In this document: positions 35,268-43,479 of the stretch, one piece after another
Numbering within the stretch: position 1 is the stretch's first letter
How the letters are laid out: every line of letters starts with the position of its first letter
Origin: Actinomycetota bacterium
GTDB taxonomy: Bacteria > Actinomycetota > Acidimicrobiia > Acidimicrobiales > Ilumatobacteraceae
NCBI GenBank assembly: GCA_016870865.1
Contig: VGAC01000008.1
Span: 17,251 to 81,250 of the forward strand
DNA: 64,000 nt
Direction: 5' to 3'
Program-made: the position numbers and the translations under genes
The notes under the pieces: generated by a model
The model's database searches: none
The model's input: only the letters and a program-made list of their open reading frames with translations
What the model was told of the DNA's origin: nothing

Positions 35268-36854
35268 ATGTCACAGAACATTTCATCGGTCGGGGACATC
35301 ATCAGGGTGCACGGTGCCGAGCGCGCCGGGCAGACCGCGGTCATTCAGGGTGACCGTTCACTCACCTGGGGCGAGCTCTACGCGCGGTCGAAGAAACTTT
35401 CCCAGGCGCTTGCGGGAGTCGGCGTCGGGTCGGAAACGCGCGTGTCCTTTCTCGACAAGAACTCCGTCGAACACTTCGAAGTCTTCTTCGCCTGCAGCCT
35501 TTTGAATGCGGTGTCGGTCGACGTCAACTGGCGTTTGGCACCACCCGAGGTCGCCTACATCGTGAACGACGCCGAGTCGCGCGTCTTCATCGCGCACAAC
35601 GACTTCCGTGCGGTACTCGATGCGATCGCGGGCGAACTGCATCCCGATTCGCTCGTCGTGATCATCGGTGGCGACGCTGCACCCGTCGGCGAGTTGCGCA
35701 CCGTCGCCTACGAGGACTTCCTCGCCGGTGGCACCGAGACCGACCCCGGCGTTCAGGGTGGGGCGGACGATGTTGCGTTCCAACTGTATTCCAGCGGCAC
35801 CACGGGTCGGCCCAAGGGCGTCATGTTGACGAACAACAACTTCTTCGCACTCATGCCTCTTGCCAAGGACATGTGGGAACTCGATGCCGACTCGGTGAAC
35901 ATGATCGCGATGCCGCTCTTCCACATCGGTGGCGGCGGCTGGGCGGTCGCGGGCATGTACTGCGGCTGCAAGTCGATCATCGTCCGCGACCTCGACCCGT
36001 CGGCCATCGTCAAGTTGATCCCGTCCCAGAAGGTGACCCACGCCTTCCTCGTGCCGGCCGTATTCCAGTTCATGTTGATGGTCCCCGATGTCGACAAGGG
36101 CGACTTTGCCAGTCTCAAGGTGTTCGTATACGGCGCATCACCGATCTCCGAAGACGTGCTGGCCCGTTCGGTCAAGACGTTTAAGTGCAAGTTCTGGCAG
36201 GCCTACGGCCTCACCGAAACCACCGGAGCCGTGGTCAACCTCGCGCCCGAGGACCACGATCCCGACGGTCCGAACAAGCACCGTCTGCGTTCGTGCGGCA
36301 AGCCCGGCCCCGGCGTCGGGGTTCGTGTCGTGGACTCGTCAACCGGCAACGACGTGAAGGTGGGCGAAGTCGGTGAGATTTGGTTGAACGGCCCGCAAAT
36401 CATGAAGGGCTACTGGAAGATGCCCGAAGCGACGGCCGACTCGATCGTGGCGGGCGGGTGGTTCAGAAGTGGGGACGCAGGCTACTTCGACGCCGATGGC
36501 TATCTGTACATCCACGACCGCGTCAAGGACATGATCGTGTCAGGCGGCGAGAATGTTTATCCGGCCGAGGTGGAAAACGTGTTGATGGCGCATCCCGCGA
36601 TCGCCGACGTCGCCGTCATCGGAGTCCCGCACGAAAAGTGGGGTGAAACCGCAAAGGCGATCGTGGTGCGCAAGCCGAATGTCGAGGTGACCGAGCAGGA
36701 GATCATCGACTTCAGCCGTGAGCGCCTGGCCAAGTTCAAGTGTCCGACGAGCGTGGATTGGGTCGACGCGCTACCACGAAACCCCAGCGGCAAGGTCCTC
36801 AAGAAAGACCTGCGGGCACCGTACTGGGCCGGTCGTTCGCGCAACGTGAACTGA
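35268..36854 (+). CDS. Fatty-acid/carboxylic-acid--CoA ligase (FadD13-like)
   Basis: The 528-residue adenylate-forming ligase has the P-loop LYSSGTTGRPKGVMLT, the YGLTETTGA motif, WFRSGDAGYFDADGYLYIHDRVKDM and the C-terminal GGENVYPAEVE and RNPSGKVLKKDLR. It makes acyl-CoA from a free acid, ATP and CoA. It is co-directional with the F420-type gene. It is the last of the high-GC lipid block; the base composition falls just downstream. Confidence 0.9.
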   Translation: MSQNISSVGDIIRVHGAERAGQTAVIQGDRSLTWGELYARSKKLSQALAGVGVGSETRVSFLDKNSVEHFEVFFACSLLNAVSVDVNWRLAPPEVAYIVNDAESRVFIAHNDFRAVLDAIAGELHPDSLVVIIGGDAAPVGELRTVAYEDFLAGGTETDPGVQGGADDVAFQLYSSGTTGRPKGVMLTNNNFFALMPLAKDMWELDADSVNMIAMPLFHIGGGGWAVAGMYCGCKSIIVRDLDPSAIVKLIPSQKVTHAFLVPAVFQFMLMVPDVDKGDFASLKVFVYGASPISEDVLARSVKTFKCKFWQAYGLTETTGAVVNLAPEDHDPDGPNKHRLRSCGKPGPGVGVRVVDSSTGNDVKVGEVGEIWLNGPQIMKGYWKMPEATADSIVAGGWFRSGDAGYFDADGYLYIHDRVKDMIVSGGENVYPAEVENVLMAHPAIADVAVIGVPHEKWGETAKAIVVRKPNVEVTEQEIIDFSRERLAKFKCPTSVDWVDALPRNPSGKVLKKDLRAPYWAGRSRNVN

Positions 36855-36972
36855 TCTGCACGAAACTTTTTCGGAAACAGACTTCTGCTCTGCCCCGTAA
36901 TGAAAATGCAAAGGAGCCTCGGGTTCCGGCAAACTCAGCGTTTCCGACCGGTTCGAGCACTCGCGTGAAGCG

Positions 36973-36994
36973 TTTCGGGAACATTTTGGGAACA
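36973..36994 (+). repeat. Tandem 11-mer upstream of a small ORF
   Basis: Two near-identical 11-mers lie head to tail: TTTCGGGAACA (36973-36983) and TTTTGGGAACA (36984-36994), with one mismatch. The 11-base period equals about one DNA turn and the repeat ends four bases before a small ORF start, so it could be a binding site or part of its ribosome-binding region. Confidence 0.3.
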
Positions 36995-36998
36995 CCAG

Positions 36999-37151
36999 AT
37001 GTTGTTCGGCGTCATGTTGGGCACGGGTTTATGGGTGTTGCTTGCGACCATTTTCAATCTGATCACCGATCTGGTCGGCGGCGTGCGGGTCACGGTGCTC
37101 GAAGAAGAGGTTCGCATCGTCTCGGTTGAGGCTGACGAAACAGCGCTTTAG
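36999..37151 (+). CDS. Small single-span membrane protein, 50 aa
   Basis: This ORF is shorter than 60 codons. ATG 36999 to TAG 37151 gives a hydrophobic N-terminal half (residues 1-27, MLFGVMLGTGLWVLLATIF then NLITDLVGG), followed by an acidic, regular tail (VRVTVLEEEVRIVSVEADE). That is a sensible layout for a single-pass inner-membrane peptide with a cytoplasmic tail. No family is recognised. It lies 144 bases after the ligase gene, in a lower-GC patch, and 60 bases before another membrane gene. Expression needs proof. Confidence 0.45.
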   Translation: MLFGVMLGTGLWVLLATIFNLITDLVGGVRVTVLEEEVRIVSVEADETAL

Positions 37152-37211
37152 CTTTTGAGAGGTTTGGCATCAAGAGGTGCTAAAAATTGGCGCATCCAGA
37201 AAGAAGAACCA

Positions 37212-37661
37212 GTGACCAACCGAAATCTCGAAACCTTCGACAATCCGCCAATCCCCCTGCAGGCCAAGCTTGCTGCCGCGTGGACCAGCTTCATGTTTTT
37301 CTATGTCTACGTCGACTATTTCAATCTCTTCAAGCCTGGCGTCATCGACGATTTACGGGCCGGTGTCGTTTTCGAGTTCGACATCACACCGATATTGTTG
37401 ACCGTGTTTCTCGCTCTGATAGGGATCCCAGCTCTGATGGTTGTGCTATCAATGGTGCTTCCCGCTCGGGTGAACCGTGCCATCAACATCTCCGTCGCAT
37501 CTCTGTACATTCCCGTCACGGTGTTCAACGCGGTCGGGGAGTCCAGCAACTGGGCCCCCTTCTACGGTCTTTCCATCGGAACCGAGGTAGTGCTCCTGGT
37601 CTTTATTCTGCGCTCGGCCTGGACATGGCCTCGTACGCAATCACGGTCTTTGCCGGTTTGA
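37212..37661 (+). CDS. DUF6326-like four-helix membrane protein
   Basis: From GTG 37212 the protein has 149 residues with four predicted membrane helices (about 21-37, 56-79, 95-112, 120-137). The pattern KLAAAWTSFMFFYVYVDYF, then a strand with KPGVIDD, then MVVLSMVLPARVNRAINI, is that of the DUF6326 family, whose function is unknown. Base composition is clearly lower in GC than the flanking genes, and codon choice differs (more A/T in third positions), which may indicate recent acquisition. A TTG/ATG start further upstream (37155) adds an unlikely polar leader. Confidence 0.72.
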   Translation: MTNRNLETFDNPPIPLQAKLAAAWTSFMFFYVYVDYFNLFKPGVIDDLRAGVVFEFDITPILLTVFLALIGIPALMVVLSMVLPARVNRAINISVASLYIPVTVFNAVGESSNWAPFYGLSIGTEVVLLVFILRSAWTWPRTQSRSLPV

Positions 37662-37726
37662 CACCAGAGGAAAAAAAATTGTCTGTCGAAGAGCACGAAC
37701 GTCATTGCTCGCGATAGAAAGAGGAA

Positions 37727-38782
37727 ATGACCCAGAAAACCAACTTCATTCTTGCGATTGGCCTTTTGTTCACTTCTTCGATGCTCGTGTCCTGCGGGGA
37801 TGATTCGAGTTCAGCCGACGGTGACTCGGACGGAGCAGTGTCGTGTTCCGGCGGCGCGGTCGTCGACGGCCGTTCGATCCGCATCGCCACGACCGTGGCG
37901 CCGATCACGAACATCGTCGCCAACATTGCGGCCGACACGGATGCCGTGATCGAGGGACTCGTACCCGAGGGCACCAACTCCCATACGTTCGAGCCACCAC
38001 CGAGTGCCGCAGAGACTCTGGAGACAGCCGACATTGTCTTCATCAATGGTCTCGTGCTCGAAGAGCCGACCAAGGATCTCGCCCTCGCCAACCTCGCCGC
38101 TGGTGCAACCGTTTGCGAGCTCGGCACGCAGATCCTCCCCGAGAGCGAATGGATCTTCGATTTCTCCTTTCCCGAAGAAGGGGGAAAGCCGAACCCTCAC
38201 TTGTGGACCAATCCCCCGATGGTGAAGGAGTACGCCCAACTCGTCGCCGACGCGTTGTCGGAACGTGACCCGGCCAACGCCGACACCTATTCCTCGAATC
38301 TCGAGCGGTTCAGTGCGAAGGTCGATGCACTCGATGTGGCCGTTCGCACGGCCAGCGAAACTGTCGACACCGAATCACGCAAGCTCGTCACCTACCACGA
38401 TGCCTATGCTTATTTCGCGAAGGAATACGACTGGACCGTCGTCGGAGCGATTCAGCCCTCGTCGTTCGAAGAGCCGACCCCCAAGGAGATTGCCGATCTC
38501 ATTTTGCAGGTCAAGGAAGAGGGCGTGAAGGCCGTCTTCGGCAGCGAGGTTTTTCCATCGCCGGTTCTCGAACAGATCGGTAAGGAAGCCGGCGTCTCCT
38601 ACATCGACGTGTTGCGCGACGACGATCTACTGGGTGAACCCGGCGATGCCGAACACACATGGATGGGCCTCATGAGATTCAACTACGTGACGATGATCGA
38701 GGCACTGGGCGGAGACGCATCGGCACTCAAGGCACTTGACGTCTCGGACGTCTCGACGGACAGGGCAAATTACCCACAATGA
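37727..38782 (+). CDS. Zinc/manganese ABC transporter substrate-binding lipoprotein (ZnuA/TroA-like)
   Basis: The 351-residue protein has a lipoprotein signal with lipobox LVSC (Cys23), an acidic Ser/Asp spacer and a cluster A-I binding fold. Likely metal ligands are His86 (TNSHTFEPPPS), His158 (PNPHLWTNP), His224 (TYHDAYAYF) and Glu274 (FGSEVFPSP). Three histidines point to zinc rather than manganese, though the His-rich loop of ZnuA is missing. It captures metal outside the membrane and hands it to the permease encoded two genes on. Its end overlaps the ATPase start by four bases. Confidence 0.9.
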   Translation: MTQKTNFILAIGLLFTSSMLVSCGDDSSSADGDSDGAVSCSGGAVVDGRSIRIATTVAPITNIVANIAADTDAVIEGLVPEGTNSHTFEPPPSAAETLETADIVFINGLVLEEPTKDLALANLAAGATVCELGTQILPESEWIFDFSFPEEGGKPNPHLWTNPPMVKEYAQLVADALSERDPANADTYSSNLERFSAKVDALDVAVRTASETVDTESRKLVTYHDAYAYFAKEYDWTVVGAIQPSSFEEPTPKEIADLILQVKEEGVKAVFGSEVFPSPVLEQIGKEAGVSYIDVLRDDDLLGEPGDAEHTWMGLMRFNYVTMIEALGGDASALKALDVSDVSTDRANYPQ

Positions 38783-39576
38783 ACCTCAGGCCCGTTACCG
38801 ACGACCGGTTGGTGTCGTGTCACCACCTCTCGTGCGCGTATGGCGACAACGTGGTGGTCAGCGATGTCACCTTCGACGTCGAGCGGGGTGAGTTCGTCGG
38901 CATCGTCGGTCCATCGGGCTCCGGCAAGACCACGTTGCTGCGGGCGATTCTCGGAATGGCCAAGCCCGCACACGGCGAGGTCACCACGCGGAAGGATGTC
39001 CGTCTGGGATATGTGCCGCAGGTTGAGTCGGTGGACTGGAATTTCCCGGTCAAGGTCCTTGAGGTGATTGTGATGACCCGCGCCCAACGCCGCGTCCTTC
39101 CGCGCATCACCCCTGCCGAGCGTCGCGACGCAAACGACATGCTCGAGCGCATCGGCCTCGGGGGGCTGGGTGACCGCCACATTCGCGAACTGTCGGGTGG
39201 GCAACAGCAGCGCGTCTTTATCGCGCGCGCTCTCTTCCACAACCCGGACCTTCTCGTCCTCGACGAACCAACGACGGGTGTCGACGTCCGCACGCGTCAC
39301 GAGGTGTTGCACCTCCTCGCCGATCTGCACCGGGAGGGTATCTCGGTGCTGCTCACCACGCACGACCTCAACGGTCTCGCCGCCCACCTGCCGCGCCTGG
39401 TGTGTCTGAACCGCGAGATCATCGCCGATGGGAGTCCTCGTGAGGTTCTCGTGCCCGATGTGCTCGAGCGCCTCTATGGCGCGCCGATGTACGTGCTCGA
39501 GCACGGTGGTATGCCGGTGGTGCTCGACCACACCGAGGGTGTGGTCGTCGAGCCTTTGCGCCCGCGAGCGGTGTAG
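38779..39576 (+). CDS. Metal ABC transporter ATP-binding protein
   Basis: The 265-residue ATPase has Walker A GPSGSGKT at 44-51, the Q-loop in YVPQVESVDWNFPV, signature LSGGQQQRV, Walker B LLVLDEPTTGVD and the switch His in LLTTHDLNGL. The Q-loop context fits ZnuC/MntB-type ATPases. It powers the importer formed with the neighbouring lipoprotein and permease; the start overlaps the znuA-like stop (ATGA) and the permease follows after two bases. Confidence 0.92.
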   Translation: MNLRPVTDDRLVSCHHLSCAYGDNVVVSDVTFDVERGEFVGIVGPSGSGKTTLLRAILGMAKPAHGEVTTRKDVRLGYVPQVESVDWNFPVKVLEVIVMTRAQRRVLPRITPAERRDANDMLERIGLGGLGDRHIRELSGGQQQRVFIARALFHNPDLLVLDEPTTGVDVRTRHEVLHLLADLHREGISVLLTTHDLNGLAAHLPRLVCLNREIIADGSPREVLVPDVLERLYGAPMYVLEHGGMPVVLDHTEGVVVEPLRPRAV

Positions 39577-39578
39577 AA

Positions 39579-40436
39579 GTGTCGGGAGGTCTCGCGGCAG
39601 ATCTTTTCGAGCCGTATGGTTTCGAATTCTTCCGTAACGGCACGGTCGTCGCCGTCGTCGCCGGTGCGCTGTGTGGTCTGCTGGGCGTTTTCGTCATTCT
39701 GCGGGGCATGTCGTACATCGGTCATGGCTTGTCGCACGCAGTGTTCGGTGGCGCGGCGGCTTCCGCAGTGATGAATTTCAACTACTTCATCGGTGCTGGC
39801 TTGTGGGGTGTCGTGTCGGGCGTCCTCATCGGCCGTATCGCGCGCCGGCGAATCCTCGGTGCCGACGCCGCGATCGGTGTGGTGACCACAGCGTCGTTCG
39901 CCATCGGTCTCGCCTTGCTGAACCGCTACGGTCAGGCCAAGCGGAGCATCGAAGCAGTGCTGTTCGGCAGCGTGCTCGGCGTGAAGACAGGTGACATCGT
40001 CGCTGTTGCCATCGTGAGTTTGCTCGCGGTGGGTGTGATCGTCGTGGGGTACCGGCACCTTCTGTTCTCCACGTTCGACCCCGAGGTCGCATCGGTTTCC
40101 GGTGTCCGGGTGTCGGTCATGGAGGTGACGCTCATGGTGATGCTGTCCTTGACGATCCTCGTCACGATGCGCGTCATCGGCACCTTGCTCATCTCCGCAT
40201 TGCTCGTCATTCCGGCGGCGACCACGCGCATGCTGACCAGCCGTTTCTCCCGCATGTTGTGGCTGTCGCCCGTCATCGGCGCAAGCGGGGCATTTCTTGG
40301 CATGAACCTCGCCTACCACACCGACACATCAGCAGCGGCAATGATCATCATCGTGTGTGCCACCGCGTTCACCGGTGTGTATTTCGCGTCAGGTGTGCGC
40401 GGCAAACGTCGCAGCGCTGCGCTAGGGCACCTGTAG
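39579..40436 (+). CDS. Metal ABC transporter permease (ZnuB/MntC family)
   Basis: The 285-residue protein starts at GTG and has about eight or nine membrane helices. Family motifs are FEFFRNGTVVAVVAGALCGLLG near the start, RGMSYIGHGLSHAVFGG, and LVIPAATTRML in the coupling region. It forms the membrane channel of the zinc/manganese importer. It is convergent with the next gene, the two coding ends overlapping by 15 bases (40422-40436). Confidence 0.92.
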   Translation: MSGGLAADLFEPYGFEFFRNGTVVAVVAGALCGLLGVFVILRGMSYIGHGLSHAVFGGAAASAVMNFNYFIGAGLWGVVSGVLIGRIARRRILGADAAIGVVTTASFAIGLALLNRYGQAKRSIEAVLFGSVLGVKTGDIVAVAIVSLLAVGVIVVGYRHLLFSTFDPEVASVSGVRVSVMEVTLMVMLSLTILVTMRVIGTLLISALLVIPAATTRMLTSRFSRMLWLSPVIGASGAFLGMNLAYHTDTSAAAMIIIVCATAFTGVYFASGVRGKRRSAALGHL

Positions 40437-41687
40437 GACCCACTCGACGCCGGCGGGTGTGTCACGTACCTCGACCTTCGCGCCCGCCAAAGCATCGCGA
40501 ATCACGTCGGAAAGGTCGTAACGCTTCTCGGCCCGTACGACCCGACGAATCTCGAGGATCGCCTCGACGTAGGGAGCGACGGTGGCGTGCGGGTCGGCGA
40601 GACCCGACGATGCGGCCTCGCCCAACTTCAGGATCATTCCACGGAGCGTGTCGCGGGCGAAGTCCCCGTCGGTGCCCGTCAAGGTGTCGGCCAACCATTG
40701 GCGAATGTCGGCTTCGAGGTCGAGGACCGCGCGCGTGGCCGCAGAAGAGTCACGGGCAGCGAGTGCGGCGTCGAATTCCGCTTTGCGGGCTTGGGCCACG
40801 CCACGCAGCGACGCGGCTGCCGTCTCGTGCGTGTCGGGGGCTTGATTCGTTGTTCGCGGGGCGGGCACGGTGGGCACCACAGCGGTCGATTTGTCGCGGG
40901 GGTCTTGGAGAAGGGCAAGTGGAATCGTCTCGCCGGTAGCAAAGGTGCGTGAAGCACCCCTGATGCGAAGGGTCACGACACCGTTGCCGACGACGCGCGA
41001 AAAGCCCGCATCGAAGTCGATGACAAGCCCGGTGTGTTCGTCAACGCCGAGAACGTATTCGTGTTCGTCGAGTTCTTCTTCCAGTGCCGCGAGCCGACGT
41101 TCGCCGAGGTAGCAAAAGCGTGTGTCGTGATGTCCGCCCTCGGCGTTGTTGTAGTGGGGAATCACGACTGCCGGAATGCCGAGGTCACCGAGCAGGTTCA
41201 AGCCCTCGAGCCAGTAGGGCTCTTCACCGCACTTGTAGATTTCGTACACGGGAACTGTGCGTGAACCAAGGGTGAGCGCGGCCGCCGATGCGAATGTTAC
41301 GACGCCCCCGGTACGGATCTTGGTGTGCAAGAGGTCGGGGATCGTCGTGCCTCTCCACTGTCGCAATGCATAGGTTGGAGATCCGGGTCCGGCGAACACG
41401 TAGTTCGCGTCGGTCAAGAGGTTGAGTCCGTGTTGGAGCGTCACGGGATCTGCCCCGCTGATACGGCCGAGTCCCGCCGGGGTGATCGTTGTGTTCACGC
41501 TGGTCCTGAAGTACTCCACGGCGCGAGTGGCTAGTTCGGGGGCGTTCTCCTGGAAGCCGTAGGGCGTGTCGAGAAGCACCGCCAAGGTTTGCCCGAGGCG
41601 GCCGACGAGTTCGCGGTGCACCTTGACCATCGTCGGGGCCGTTTCACCCGAGCCCATGACCGTGAGTACGCGTGGGAGTGAAGTCAT
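40422..41687 (-). CDS. S51-like peptidase/amidotransferase fused to a CysS-like C-terminal domain
   Basis: From ATG 41687 the protein has 421 residues. Residues 5-245 look like a peptidase-S51/cyanophycinase-type class I glutamine-amidotransferase fold: VMGSGETAPTM, FAGPGSPTYALRQW, an elbow with Ser134 (TFASAAALTLG instead of G-x-S-A-G), His178 in VIPHYNNAEGGHH and LGVDEHTGLVID. After a Pro/Thr-rich linker (about 262-292), residues 293-421 resemble the helical plus anticodon-binding end of cysteinyl-tRNA synthetase: FDAALAARDSSAATRAVLDL, then RAEKRYDLSDVIRDAL and VEVRDTPAGVEW. The catalytic CysS core is absent. The function is unknown. The gene overlaps the upstream hydrolase stop (ATGA). Confidence 0.75.
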   Translation of the reverse strand: MTSLPRVLTVMGSGETAPTMVKVHRELVGRLGQTLAVLLDTPYGFQENAPELATRAVEYFRTSVNTTITPAGLGRISGADPVTLQHGLNLLTDANYVFAGPGSPTYALRQWRGTTIPDLLHTKIRTGGVVTFASAAALTLGSRTVPVYEIYKCGEEPYWLEGLNLLGDLGIPAVVIPHYNNAEGGHHDTRFCYLGERRLAALEEELDEHEYVLGVDEHTGLVIDFDAGFSRVVGNGVVTLRIRGASRTFATGETIPLALLQDPRDKSTAVVPTVPAPRTTNQAPDTHETAAASLRGVAQARKAEFDAALAARDSSAATRAVLDLEADIRQWLADTLTGTDGDFARDTLRGMILKLGEAASSGLADPHATVAPYVEAILEIRRVVRAEKRYDLSDVIRDALAGAKVEVRDTPAGVEWVLQVP

Positions 41688-42565
41688 GAAAACAGGCCAC
41701 CTTGTGTTTCCGCGTTCAATTCTTGTGCGACACGCAACGGGTGTTGCGCGTGCAGATCGTGGTCGGCACCGCGGTACCACGACACACCACCACGCCGCAG
41801 CAAACGCAGGGCGCGCTCGACGGCTTGGCGTTTGTCGGCGGCCCATCCGCGGACGTGTTGGTCGTCGTCGGCGACGGCGGGCATGAAGAGCACCGGCACC
41901 TCGATGTCGGGAAAGAGCGACTCCGGGTCGTGTTCCCACAGACCGCGGAGGATCTTCATGTGTCGGTCGCGCGACAACCACGGTCGGATGGTTCCATCGG
42001 CGAGGACCTCCATGTTCGCGAGTGACCCGGCTATTCCCTCCTCGGGCCAGTCGGGGTGGCCCGAGCGCATCGCAGATTCGAGTCTGCTCGCGGCCATGCC
42101 CAGAAGGTGGGGTGGCGCAAGTTGTGCCGCGCAGTCACCCCAATCGGGGTAGTGGCGGCGCAGGTGGATCGTGCCACCATCCACGGCCACGACCCCGCAC
42201 ACCGAGGCCGGCGAGCGGTACGCAAGTTCGACCACGACGTTCGCGCCCCACGACTGGCCGGCGACGACGGGGCGTTCCAGACCCAGTGCGGCGATGAGAA
42301 GTTCGAGATCATGGGCCACGGTGACCATGTCGAATCCGTCATCAGGTTTGGTGCTGCGGCCGTGGCCACGCTGGTCGATGGCAACCACGGGGTGTCCCAT
42401 TTCCGAAAGATGTCGCGCGACGCCGTCCCACAGCCTCGCGTTCGAAGCAAGGCCGTGGACCAAGACGAAGGGCCTGGCATCGGAGGCAGCGTTTTCTCCC
42501 CAAAAGACGCAGTGCAAGTCGAGACCGGCACGCACGGAGACCATTTCGCTGCGCGGTGCAACCAT
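41684..42565 (-). CDS. Alpha/beta-hydrolase
   Basis: The 293-residue protein (ATG 42565; a second ATG seven codons later is also possible) has the oxyanion segment LVHGLASNARLW, DQRGHGRS, the nucleophile Ser105 in VAGQSWGAN and a late Asp/His pair in YRGADHDLHAQHP. Substrate unknown; esters or lactones are typical. It is translationally coupled to the S51/CysS-like gene, so the two may act in one pathway. It is divergent from larE by 47 bases. Confidence 0.85.
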   Translation of the reverse strand: MVAPRSEMVSVRAGLDLHCVFWGENAASDARPFVLVHGLASNARLWDGVARHLSEMGHPVVAIDQRGHGRSTKPDDGFDMVTVAHDLELLIAALGLERPVVAGQSWGANVVVELAYRSPASVCGVVAVDGGTIHLRRHYPDWGDCAAQLAPPHLLGMAASRLESAMRSGHPDWPEEGIAGSLANMEVLADGTIRPWLSRDRHMKILRGLWEHDPESLFPDIEVPVLFMPAVADDDQHVRGWAADKRQAVERALRLLRRGGVSWYRGADHDLHAQHPLRVAQELNAETQGGLFS

Positions 42566-42612
42566 TCCCCTAGTTTCGCACGGCACGGGATGAATGGCAC
42601 GATGGAAGCACG

Positions 42613-43443
42613 ATGAACGGTTCCGACGCGGGCACTGCGCTCGACGACATCCTGGTGCGCCTCGCTCGTGTCGTGGTCGCATTCAGCGGGGGAGCAGATT
42701 CCGCCTTTCTCGCGGCGAGGGCCAACCGGCTGCTCGGCCGGGACAACGTCCTGTGCGTGACGGCGGTGTCTGCCTCACTTGCAGCATCAGAAGAGCGTGA
42801 CTGCACCGAGATCGCCCGCGAGTGGGGTCTGGACTGGCGCGCGGTGGGCACCCATGAAACTTCACGGCCGGCATACATCGCAAACGAAGGTGACAGGTGT
42901 TTCCACTGCAAGGACGAGTTGATGGACGCGCTACTGCCGATCGCCATGGAGCGCGGCGCGACGATCGTGCTCGGCGTGAACGTCGATGACCTTGGCGATC
43001 ACCGACCAGGCCAGCGCGCAGCCCAGGAAAAAGGGGCGCGATTCCCGATGGTCGAGGCCGGACTGTCCAAGGCCGACGTTCGCGAGTTGTCACGGGCCAT
43101 GGGCCTGCGAACATGGGACAAGCCGGCAGCCGCTTGTCTTGCGAGTCGCGTGCCATACGGAACGCCCGTCACGGTCGGTTTGTTGGGTCGCATCGAGCGC
43201 GCCGAGGCCGCGCTGCGCGAGGTGTTGTCGGGCGCGGGTGTCGCGCCGGGGAATCTTCGCCTGCGCCATGCCGGCGACACGGTACGTATCGAAATTGACC
43301 CGGTCGTCTTTCCGGTCATTGCTGCACACCACGAACGGGTCGTCGCCGTTCTCGAGGCAGTGGGTTACCGCTACGTGACCCTCGACCTCGCAGGTTTCCG
43401 TTCGGGAAACCTGAATTGGGCACTCCGCTCGGAGTCACCGTAG
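42613..43443 (+). CDS. larE: ATP-dependent sacrificial sulfur transferase
   Basis: The 276-residue PP-loop enzyme has the ATP motif AFSGGADSAFLA at 23-34 and the conserved RCFHCKDEL. Cys175 sits in AACLASRVPYG, the position of the sacrificial cysteine (Cys176) of Lactobacillus LarE, so sulfur is probably taken from its own cysteine rather than from a cluster. LarE makes the thio groups of the nickel-pincer cofactor of lactate racemase-type enzymes, together with LarB and LarC, neither of which is in this window. It is followed after 36 bases by an F420-type gene. Confidence 0.9.
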   Translation: MNGSDAGTALDDILVRLARVVVAFSGGADSAFLAARANRLLGRDNVLCVTAVSASLAASEERDCTEIAREWGLDWRAVGTHETSRPAYIANEGDRCFHCKDELMDALLPIAMERGATIVLGVNVDDLGDHRPGQRAAQEKGARFPMVEAGLSKADVRELSRAMGLRTWDKPAAACLASRVPYGTPVTVGLLGRIERAEAALREVLSGAGVAPGNLRLRHAGDTVRIEIDPVVFPVIAAHHERVVAVLEAVGYRYVTLDLAGFRSGNLNWALRSESP

Positions 43444-43479
43444 GGTTGGCGTGTTGGCCAGAGGGTTTTGGGGGAAATC

